From Clostridia bacterium (GTDB lineage: Bacteria; Bacillota; Clostridia; Oscillospirales; Acutalibacteraceae), in NCBI GenBank assembly GCA_017425745.1, contig JAFOXT010000394.1, positions 1 through 12,303 of the forward strand: 12,303 nucleotides of DNA, read 5' to 3'. The translations under genes and the position numbers were made by a program. Positions 6,534 through 12,303 of the stretch are shown piece after piece; the stretch's first letter is position 1, and the number at the start of each line of letters is the position of its first letter. The notes beneath the pieces were generated by a model. The model saw only the letters and a program-made list of their open reading frames with translations. It was not told the DNA's origin and ran no database searches.

Positions 6534-8864
6534 ATGATTAATGTAAACAATAACAATGTTTTCCATCTGCAGACAAAAAACACAAGCTATATTTTCAGAG
6601 TCCTTCCTTCAGGTCAGCTTGAAGCTCTTTACTGCGGACGCAAAATAAGAAACACAGACTCTTTTGATCATCTTTACGATAAGCACCTCAACGGCTTTGC
6701 TAACAGTGTTGCTTATTCTCAGGATGACACATCACTTTCCCTTGACCATATTGCACTTGAATTTTCAGCCTTCGGTAAGGGCGACTACAGAATGCCCGCT
6801 GTTCAGCTTATGAGCAAGGACGGAGTTTTCACAACAGACTTCAAGTATAAATCACACGGTGTTACAAAGCTTAAGCCTCAGCTCAAGGGTCTTCCTTCAA
6901 GCTATGGTGAAAGCGAAACTCTTACAGTTGTTCTTGAGGATAAGGTTCTCGGTGCTGAGATTCATCTTCTTTATACTGTTTTTGAAGAGTGCAACGTAAT
7001 TACAAGAAGCACAAGAATTATCAACACAGGCAAGAATGCCTTCCATATAAAGTCAGTTATGAGTATGCAGCTTGATATGCCCGCTGACGATTATCTTATG
7101 CTTACCTTTGACGGTGCATGGACAAGAGAAAGATATAAGAACGAGCATCCGCTCAATTCAGGTATTACTGAAATCGGTTCGATAACAGGTACATCCTCAA
7201 ACAGACACAACCCCTTCTTTGCGGTGCGTCACAAGGAATGCAATCAGCACGAGGGCAATGTTTACGGCTTTAACCTTGTTTATTCAGGTAACCATATTGC
7301 AAGAGCTGAGGTTTCAACTCACTCAATTCTCCGTATTCAGAACGGTATTAATCCCTTTGAGTTCGATTGGCTTCTTTCTGAGGGACAGATTTTTGATTCA
7401 CCTGAAAGTGTAATGACCTTCAGTAATAAGGGCCTTAACGGTATGAGTCAGAATATGCATGCCTTTGTAAAGGAGCATATTGTAAGAGGCGTATGGAAGT
7501 ATAAGGAAAGACCTATTCTTGTAAACAACTGGGAAGCAACCTTCTTTAACTTCAACGAAAAGAAAATTCTTGAAATTGCAAAGGCAACCAAGGATTTAGG
7601 TGCAGAAATGTTCGTTCTTGACGACGGTTGGTTCGGCAAGAGAAACAACGACAAGGCAGGCCTTGGCGACTGGAATGTAAACATCAAAAAGCTGCCAAGC
7701 GGTATAGGCGGACTTGCTCAGAAAATCAATGATATGGGTATAAAGTTCGGTCTTTGGGTTGAGCCTGAAATGGTAAATCCCGATTCAGACCTTTACCGTG
7801 CACATCCCGAATGGGCAGTTACAACTGATGTATATAAGCCTTCAGAGGGCAGAAATCAGCTTGTTCTTGACCTTTCAAACCCCGAGGTAGTTGATTTTAT
7901 CATCAATACAATGACCGATGTTTTCTCAAGCGGCAACATCGAATACATAAAGTGGGACAACAACCGTCATATGTCTGACGTTTTCTCAAGAAGAAAGGGT
8001 GCAAGAAGCGGCGAATTCTACCACAGATATATGTTAGGTCTTTATGAAATCTGGGGTGCACTTACAGAGAAATTCCCCAACATTCTCTTTGAAGCCTGCT
8101 CAAGCGGCGGTAACCGTTTTGACCTCGGTACCTTCTGCTATATGCCTCAGTGCTGGACAAGTGACAACACTGACCCTCTTGACAGACTTTACATTCAGAG
8201 CGGCACCTCCTACGGCTATCCTCAGTCAGTAATGACAATGCACGTTGCTGCTGCAGTGAGCCTTAACGATTTCCGTTTCTCAAGTGTTGAACAGCGCTTC
8301 AATGTTGCTTCTTTCGGTCTTTTAGGCTATGAGCTTGACGTTACACAGCTTTCACGCTTTGACAGAGCCGCTGTAAAGAAGCAGATTGAATACTATAAGC
8401 AGCACAGAAAGCTTCTTCAGTACGGTGAATTCACAAGAATCGGTGATGTTTTCACAGATAACATAATCAACTGGCAGATTACCTCAGAGGATAAATCTGA
8501 AGCAATGCTCGGTTACTTTATCGACCGTGTAATTCCCAACCCTGCAAACGAAGTAATTAAATTCAAAAACCTTGACGAAGAAAAGGATTACGAGCTTGTA
8601 ATCCGTCCTCAGGTTATCAATGTTAAGCAGGTAGGGGAGATTATCAATCAGCCGCTTCCGAAAAAGCTTGACATGGACGACGGAAAGTTGTATGATTTCC
8701 TTTGCAACACAATCAAGCTTAAAAACGAGAAGGAAAGCTTTACAGCAGGCGGCGATTCTCTTATGTATTCAGGCTTCAGACCTCAGCAGAGAGGCTTCAA
8801 TCTTTCAAATGCCCGTATGCTGTTTGATAATGATTCAAGAATGTATTACGTAAAATCCAAGTGA
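6534..8864 (+). CDS. Alpha-galactosidase, glycoside hydrolase family 36
   Basis: This 776-aa cytoplasmic enzyme (no signal peptide) should hydrolyse terminal alpha-1,6-linked galactose from melibiose, raffinose-type oligosaccharides or related glycosides, with retention of configuration. The N-terminal beta-sandwich spans roughly 1-320. The TIM barrel (about 325-650) carries NNWEATFF (331-338), DDGWFG (363-368), GLWVEPEMVNPDSDL (406-420), the nucleophile motif YIKWDNNR with D475, the substrate-pocket ACSSGGNRFDLG (521-532) and the acid/base motif WTSDNTDPLDR with D544. A C-terminal beta-domain closes the protein. Length fits bacterial GH36 (about 720-780 aa). The AAGGAG ribosome site supports the start. 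The next gene, a sugar kinase, starts 19 bp downstream with no terminator between, so the two are co-transcribed. GH36 also includes alpha-N-acetylgalactosaminidases, but the pocket motifs look like the galactosidase type. No transporter is in the window. Confidence 0.95.
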   Translation: MINVNNNNVFHLQTKNTSYIFRVLPSGQLEALYCGRKIRNTDSFDHLYDKHLNGFANSVAYSQDDTSLSLDHIALEFSAFGKGDYRMPAVQLMSKDGVFTTDFKYKSHGVTKLKPQLKGLPSSYGESETLTVVLEDKVLGAEIHLLYTVFEECNVITRSTRIINTGKNAFHIKSVMSMQLDMPADDYLMLTFDGAWTRERYKNEHPLNSGITEIGSITGTSSNRHNPFFAVRHKECNQHEGNVYGFNLVYSGNHIARAEVSTHSILRIQNGINPFEFDWLLSEGQIFDSPESVMTFSNKGLNGMSQNMHAFVKEHIVRGVWKYKERPILVNNWEATFFNFNEKKILEIAKATKDLGAEMFVLDDGWFGKRNNDKAGLGDWNVNIKKLPSGIGGLAQKINDMGIKFGLWVEPEMVNPDSDLYRAHPEWAVTTDVYKPSEGRNQLVLDLSNPEVVDFIINTMTDVFSSGNIEYIKWDNNRHMSDVFSRRKGARSGEFYHRYMLGLYEIWGALTEKFPNILFEACSSGGNRFDLGTFCYMPQCWTSDNTDPLDRLYIQSGTSYGYPQSVMTMHVAAAVSLNDFRFSSVEQRFNVASFGLLGYELDVTQLSRFDRAAVKKQIEYYKQHRKLLQYGEFTRIGDVFTDNIINWQITSEDKSEAMLGYFIDRVIPNPANEVIKFKNLDEEKDYELVIRPQVINVKQVGEIINQPLPKKLDMDDGKLYDFLCNTIKLKNEKESFTAGGDSLMYSGFRPQQRGFNLSNARMLFDNDSRMYYVKSK

Positions 8865-8883
8865 AAAGAAAGGCGAAAATAAA

Positions 8884-9996
8884 ATGATTAATCACGAAAC
8901 CGTAGAAGTTTGCAGATGCTTTAATATCAAAGGCACAGCAATAAGCCACGAGGTAGTAACAGGCGGTCACATCAACTCAACAAATCTTGTGATTTTTGAT
9001 GAGGACGGAGAAATCAAAAAGTATCTTGTTCAGGGAATCAATACCCATGTTTTCAGAAACCCTGAAAATCTTATGGATAACATTGTAAGCGTTACACAGT
9101 ACCTTAAGGATAAAATTGCTGAAGCAGGCGGTAATCCTGAAAGAGAAACTCTTACCTTCCTTCCTGCAAAGGACGGCAATTACTACTATTATTACAACGA
9201 TAAGTGCTGGAGAATTTACAACTTTGTTGACAAGGCATACACACTTAACCTTATTGAAAACGAAACAGTTTTTGAAAATGCAGGCAGAAGCTTCGGTATG
9301 TTCCAGCGTCACCTCAGCGATTATCCTATGCACAATCTTCACGAAACAATCAAGGATTTCCATAACACACCAAAGCGTCTTGATAACCTTAAAAAGTCAA
9401 TTGAAGCTGACGTAAAGGGCAGAGCAGCTGAGGTTGAAGCTGAAATCAAGTTTGCGCTTGACCGTACAGAGGATGCAGCTTACGTGCTTGGACTTCATAA
9501 AAAGGGTCTTATTCCTCTTCGTGTTACTCATAATGATACAAAGCTTAACAATATCCTTTTTGACGAGGATACAAATGAGGGCATCTGTGTAATTGACCTT
9601 GATACAATTATGCCCGGTCTTTCACTTTACGACTTCGGTGATGCAATCCGTTTCGGCGGTAACACAACCTATGAGGATGACGACAATCTTGACAATGTAA
9701 AGATTTCCGTTGAGCTGTTTGAGGCTTTTGCAAGAGGCTTCCTTTCATCATGTGCAAAGGCTCTTACAAAAACAGAGGTTGACTGTCTTGCTTTCTCAGC
9801 AAAGCTTATGACCTTTGAATGCGGTGTACGTTTCCTTACCGACTATATTGACGGTGACGTTTACTTCAAAACAAAGTATCCTGAGCACAACCTTGTAAGA
9901 GCAAGAAATCAGTTCAAGCTTGTTGAAGAAATTGAAGCACACCTTGACGAAATGAATGCAATTGTAGAAAAGCTCTACAGCGAATATGTAAAATAA
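8884..9996 (+). CDS. APH-fold sugar kinase, N-acetylhexosamine 1-kinase (NahK)-like
   Basis: This 370-aa cytoplasmic kinase has the aminoglycoside phosphotransferase fold. The N-lobe has the nucleotide loop GGHINSTN (27-34) and a Tyr-rich strand (100-104) before the hinge. The C-lobe has the catalytic loop THNDTKLNN (215-223, base D218) and the metal-binding IDLDT (237-241), followed by MPGLSLYDFGDAIRFGGNT, wording I recognise from Bifidobacterium NahK-type kinases. NahK phosphorylates the anomeric OH of GlcNAc or GalNAc with ATP in the lacto-N-biose/galacto-N-biose pathway. Length is close to NahK (about 360 aa). Co-transcription with an alpha-galactosidase suggests it traps the released galactose, GalNAc or related sugar as the 1-phosphate. 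The specificity is inference. It is not expected to be an antibiotic-resistance gene despite the fold. An AAAGGCG ribosome site precedes the start. Confidence 0.82.
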   Translation: MINHETVEVCRCFNIKGTAISHEVVTGGHINSTNLVIFDEDGEIKKYLVQGINTHVFRNPENLMDNIVSVTQYLKDKIAEAGGNPERETLTFLPAKDGNYYYYYNDKCWRIYNFVDKAYTLNLIENETVFENAGRSFGMFQRHLSDYPMHNLHETIKDFHNTPKRLDNLKKSIEADVKGRAAEVEAEIKFALDRTEDAAYVLGLHKKGLIPLRVTHNDTKLNNILFDEDTNEGICVIDLDTIMPGLSLYDFGDAIRFGGNTTYEDDDNLDNVKISVELFEAFARGFLSSCAKALTKTEVDCLAFSAKLMTFECGVRFLTDYIDGDVYFKTKYPEHNLVRARNQFKLVEEIEAHLDEMNAIVEKLYSEYVK

Positions 9997-10012
9997 AAAA
10001 ACATAAAAAACA

Positions 10013-10042
10013 AGGGCAGTTACACAGGAGTGTAACTGCCCT
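10013..10042 (+). terminator. Terminator hairpin after the kinase gene
   Basis: A perfect 13-bp stem (10013-10025 with 10030-10042) has an AGGA loop, 16 bp after the kinase stop. The plus-strand T-tract is poor (CAACATTTTCATT), while the upstream side is very A-rich, so on paper it would be a stronger terminator for minus-strand transcription. It probably works for the alpha-galactosidase operon and as an insulator before hpf. Confidence 0.75.
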
Positions 10043-10155
10043 CAACATTTTCATTATACTACTATCCACATACTTTTGCAATAGGTATTTACAAAATAAA
10101 GTTGGAGATTATCAACAAAATTTTACATAAAACTATATATTTTTTATCTAACTTG

Positions 10156-10164
10156 TGGTATAAT
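10156..10164 (+). promoter_or_regulatory. Extended -10 promoter of hpf
   Basis: TGG-TATAAT (10156-10164) is a perfect -10 box with the TGn extension. No good -35 box lies at 16-18 bp, which is usual for extended -10 promoters. Transcription would begin near 10171 and give a leader of about 75 nt containing a small AAAAGG/CCTTTT hairpin (10173-10178 with 10186-10191). No stress-sigma-factor motif is evident to me. Confidence 0.6.
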
Positions 10165-10246
10165 AATATCACAAAAGGAAAAACACCTTTTGAATAACCC
10201 GGAAGGCATTTAATGTAACGGGATAAAACAGAAAGGAGCTGACGAT

Positions 10247-10774
10247 ATGAAAATTACAGTTATCGGCAGAAAGTGCACACCCAGAGATTCGTTTAAGGAA
10301 AGAGCTGAAAAAAGACTTCAGAAGGTTGAAAAGTTCTTCGGCAGTGACGCTGAAGCAAAAATCACTGCAACCGTTGAAAAAAACGAGCAGATTGTTGAAG
10401 TTACAATTTTCCACGATGGCATCTTCTTCCGTTCTCAGGAAAGAGCTGCCAATATGAACGATGCTCTTGACAGGTGCGCCGATTCAATTGTTCGTCAAAT
10501 CCGCAAGAACAAAACAAAAGTTGAAAAGAAGCTGAAAAAGGGTGCGTTTGAAACCTTTGAAGCAGTTGAAGCCTTTGAGCCTGAAGACAATTACGATGTT
10601 GTCCGTTCAAAAAGCATCAACCTTAAGCCTCAGAGTGTTGATGAGGCAATTTTACAGATGAACCTTCTCGACCATCAGTTCTATGTATTCCTCGACTCAT
10701 CAAACGATAAGGTGAGTGTGGTTTATGCAAGAAAAGACGGCGGATACGGTTTAATTATCCCTGATACAGATTGA
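10247..10774 (+). CDS. hpf: Ribosome hibernation promoting factor, long form
   Basis: This 175-aa ribosome-associated protein inactivates ribosomes in stationary phase or stress by pairing 70S particles into 100S dimers. The N-terminal S30AE (YfiA-like) domain spans about 1-95, with a beta-alpha-beta-beta-beta-alpha pattern and a basic second helix (NKTKVEKKLKK) that lines the 30S mRNA/tRNA channel. An acidic linker (about 100-118) leads to the C-terminal dimerisation domain (about 118-173: VVRSKSINLKPQSVDEAILQ, then FYVFLDS and YGLIIPDTD). The presence of this second domain makes it the long form found in Firmicutes. AAAGGAG at 10232-10238 sets the start. It has its own promoter and terminator, so it is monocistronic. 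Confidence 0.96.
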   Translation: MKITVIGRKCTPRDSFKERAEKRLQKVEKFFGSDAEAKITATVEKNEQIVEVTIFHDGIFFRSQERAANMNDALDRCADSIVRQIRKNKTKVEKKLKKGAFETFEAVEAFEPEDNYDVVRSKSINLKPQSVDEAILQMNLLDHQFYVFLDSSNDKVSVVYARKDGGYGLIIPDTD

Positions 10775-10799
10775 TTTATTTCTTAAGTTGTGATATAAT
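10771..10799 (+). promoter_or_regulatory. Promoter of the methyltransferase gene, overlapping the hpf stop
   Basis: TTGATT (10771-10776), a 17-bp spacer and a TGA-extended TATAAT (10794-10799) form a strong promoter. The -35 box overlaps the hpf stop codon TGA (10772-10774). The predicted start near 10806 falls inside the 5' arm of the terminator hairpin at 10802-10825. Confidence 0.65.
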
Positions 10800-10801
10800 A
10801 C

Positions 10802-10835
10802 GAACCGTCTTACACAAGGCGGTTCTAATTTTTTA
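10802..10835 (+). terminator. Intrinsic terminator of hpf
   Basis: A 10-bp stem (10802-10811 with 10816-10825, containing one G-T pair) has an ACAC loop and is followed by TAATTTTTTATT. It lies between the hpf stop and the methyltransferase start. Transcripts from the overlapping downstream promoter would lack most of the 5' arm and so should escape termination. Confidence 0.75.
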
Positions 10836-10850
10836 TTATCGAGGTTCAGT

Positions 10851-11966
10851 ATGAAAATAAATTTTGTAATTCCCTGCCTTTTAGGTCTTGAAAAGCTTAT
10901 TGCTGACGAAATGAAAGACCTTGGTGCAGAAAACGTAATTTCCGAAAACGGCCGAGTGCTTTTTTCCGGTGACGAGCATCTTCTTGCAAGAGCAAATATC
11001 TGCTCAAGATATGCTGAAAGAATTCAGATTCTCGTGGGCTCATTTGATGCACTTTCCTTTGAAGATCTTTTTCAGGGCACAAAATCACTTCCCTGGGAAG
11101 AGTGGATTGGCGCTTATGATGCTTTCCCGGTAAAGGGTTATTCTCTTAATTCAGCTCTTTTCAGTGTAAGCGACTGTCAGTCCATTATCAAAAAGGCTGT
11201 TGTTGAAAGACTCAAGAGCAAATACGGAATTTCTTGGTTTGAGGAAACAGGCCCTATTCATCAGATTCAGTTTTCAATTATGAAGAATAAGGTAAGCCTT
11301 CTTATTGATACATCAGGCTACGGACTTCACAAGCGTGGCTACCGCCTTGAAGCAAACGGAGCCCCTATCAAGGAAACTCTCGCAGCTTCACTCTGCAACC
11401 TTACAAGGCTCAGACCTTACCACACTCTTTATGACCCCATGTGCGGTTCAGGTACACTTCTTATTGAAGGCGCTATGATGGTACATAATATTGCACCGGG
11501 TATTAACCGTCACTTCACAGCTGAAAGATGGGATGTTATTCCCGAAAGCGTGTGGACTGAGGAAAGAGAAAGAGCAAAATCTGCTATTATCACCGACAGT
11601 AACTTTGTGGCATACGGCTCAGATATTGACGAAAGAGCTCTTCAGAGTGCAAAGCAGAATGCAATCAGAGCAGGTGTAGATAAATACATCACCTTTGAAA
11701 AGGCTGATATCAAAGATTTTAAACCGAAAAGCGAAAAGGGTACAGTTATCTGCAATCCTCCCTACGGTGAAAGACTTCTTGACCTTAAGCAGGCAGAAGA
11801 CCTTTACAAGCTTATGGGTAAGGTTTTCCCACAGCAAAAAGGCTGGGCATATAACGTAATCTGCCCCAGTGAAGATTTTGAAATCTTCTTCGGCAGAAAG
11901 GCCGATAAACGCCGCAAACTCTATAACGGTATGATTAAGTGCCAGTTCTATATGTACTTTAAATAA
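10851..11966 (+). CDS. THUMP-domain class I SAM-dependent rRNA methyltransferase (RlmL/YpsC-like)
   Basis: This 371-aa cytoplasmic enzyme has an N-terminal ferredoxin-like and THUMP region (about 1-155) that binds RNA. The Rossmann methyltransferase domain (about 165-371) shows motif I DPMCGSGTLLIEGA (195-208), a GSDID acidic motif (256-260) and motif IV NPPYGERL (302-309), the NPPY signature of N-methylation of a base amino group. The segment GLHKRGYR...APIKETLAASL (158-181) is characteristic of the RlmL N-terminal half, which makes m2G in 23S rRNA (G2445 in E. coli numbering). The length matches the single-domain Firmicute YpsC type without the RlmK half. The target base is inferred from family. 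A GAGG ribosome site precedes the start. It has its own promoter, which overlaps the hpf terminator, and a strong terminator follows at once. Confidence 0.92.
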   Translation: MKINFVIPCLLGLEKLIADEMKDLGAENVISENGRVLFSGDEHLLARANICSRYAERIQILVGSFDALSFEDLFQGTKSLPWEEWIGAYDAFPVKGYSLNSALFSVSDCQSIIKKAVVERLKSKYGISWFEETGPIHQIQFSIMKNKVSLLIDTSGYGLHKRGYRLEANGAPIKETLAASLCNLTRLRPYHTLYDPMCGSGTLLIEGAMMVHNIAPGINRHFTAERWDVIPESVWTEERERAKSAIITDSNFVAYGSDIDERALQSAKQNAIRAGVDKYITFEKADIKDFKPKSEKGTVICNPPYGERLLDLKQAEDLYKLMGKVFPQQKGWAYNVICPSEDFEIFFGRKADKRRKLYNGMIKCQFYMYFK

Positions 11967-11967
11967 A

Positions 11968-12001
11968 AACAAGGCAGAGATAACCCTCTGCCTTGTTTTT
12001 T
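11968..12001 (+). terminator. Intrinsic terminator of the methyltransferase gene
   Basis: A perfect 12-bp stem (11968-11979 with 11986-11997) with an ATAACC loop runs into a six-T tract (11996-12001), starting two bases after the stop codon. The A-rich 5' side makes it potentially bidirectional. The repeat element begins directly at the end of the T-tract. Confidence 0.92.
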
Positions 12002-12303
12002 AGTGTGGAGTGTGGAGAGTGAAGAGTGGAGTTAAGAAACCCTTCCGTCAGACCTATGGTCTGGTGATTGTAACGCTTCGCTCCGATTATATCCGTTTTA
12101 ATTTTGTTGAATACCATAACTAACAGTCCGCCGAGGCAACTAAGCTTAATCGGCGGACTATATTTTTATTTTCTGAATCTGTAAAGTCGGATATAATCAG
12201 CTCGTTACCTTTAACAGATGAGTTGGTTTCGCAGACGAAATCTGACCATTTTATGAAAGATAAAGGTGCGACCACAACTCCACTCTCAACTCTTCACTCT
12301 CCA
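12002..12303. mobile_element. MITE-like palindromic repeat element with heptamer ends (continues off the window)
   Basis: This 300-bp gene-free stretch is an imperfect palindrome. Its left end is four heptamers of the AGAGTGG type (12002-12029). Its right end is the complementary ACTCTNN type in the same 7-bp rhythm (about 12281-12303), so TGGAGAGTGAAGAGT at 12013-12027 is exactly inverted at 12289-12303. Further in, GATTATATCCG (12085-12095) is inverted at 12188-12198. It also holds a CAGACC/GGTCTG hairpin (12049-12063), a central terminator-like hairpin and the border TGCGACCACAA (12267-12277) shared with position 14. No transposase or other ORF is present, so I infer a non-autonomous element. 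The right end is not complete. Confidence 0.6.
12125..12170 (+). terminator. Intrinsic-terminator-like hairpin inside the repeat element
   Basis: A perfect GC-rich 10-bp stem AGTCCGCCGA / TCGGCGGACT (12125-12134 with 12150-12159) with a 15-nt loop is followed by ATATTTTTATTTT. It sits near the middle of the palindromic element. It is a second terminator behind the methyltransferase gene, or the end of a small RNA made within the element. Confidence 0.7.

Noticed and set aside
8977..9363. 128-aa antisense open frame
   Set aside because: It is fully opposite the NahK-like kinase gene, whose motifs are clear. It lacks a convincing ribosome site and family features.
8884..9996. Aminoglycoside-resistance gene
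   Set aside because: Only the fold is shared. The GGHINSTN, THNDTKLNN and IDLDT...LSLYDFGD motifs and the operon partner point to a sugar 1-kinase.
11619..11972. 117-aa antisense open frame
   Set aside because: It is opposite the C-terminal half of the methyltransferase, starts in its terminator region and shows no recognisable domain.

Overview
The window looks like chromosomal DNA of a low-to-mid GC Gram-positive Clostridia member, most likely an Oscillospiraceae/Ruminococcus-type gut bacterium. This is inferred from strong AGGAG-type ribosome binding sites, sigma-A-type promoters with TGn-extended -10 boxes, a long-form hibernation factor (hpf), secreted proteins with degenerate SLH-like C-termini, and a GH36 alpha-galactosidase next to a NahK-like sugar kinase. 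No species can be assigned from the sequence alone.

Layout, left to right. (1) Positions 1-60 hold the end of a repeat element with a heptamer tract. (2) 113-1117 (+) is a ketopantoate-reductase-family dehydrogenase. It is followed by a structured intergenic stretch with a nested hairpin, a 17-bp direct repeat that includes the gene's stop codon, and a bidirectional terminator. (3) 1401-6282, all on the minus strand, reads in transcription order: OmpR-type response regulator, membrane sensor histidine kinase (overlapping by 1 nt), then two tandem paralogous secreted SGNH/GDSL-type proteins. The SGNH pair has its own promoter just past the kinase stop. (4) From a divergent intergenic region at 6283-6533, 6534-9996 (+) encodes a cytoplasmic GH36 alpha-galactosidase and an APH-fold sugar kinase, closed by a hairpin. 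(5) 10247-10774 (+) is long-form hpf. (6) 10851-11966 (+) is a THUMP-type rRNA methyltransferase, whose promoter overlaps the hpf stop codon and the hpf terminator. (7) 12002-12303 and probably beyond is a gene-free, imperfectly palindromic MITE-like element with heptamer tandem repeats at both visible ends and an internal hairpin terminator.

How the genes may work together. The two-component system and the SGNH pair look like a cell-surface module, in which a kinase sensing an extracytoplasmic signal controls exported wall- or glycan-acting proteins. The GH36/kinase pair looks like an intracellular salvage module: hydrolysis of alpha-galactosides (or alpha-GalNAc glycosides), then anomeric phosphorylation of the released sugar. 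hpf and the methyltransferase are ribosome-related housekeeping genes.

The genes belong to recognisable families and I see no clear new defence or mobile system. The least ordinary signals are the repeat family at both window edges (same TGCGACCACAA border, different heptamer tracts), the Asp-to-Glu change in the SGNH block V motif of both paralogs, and the promoter/terminator overlap between hpf and the methyltransferase gene.
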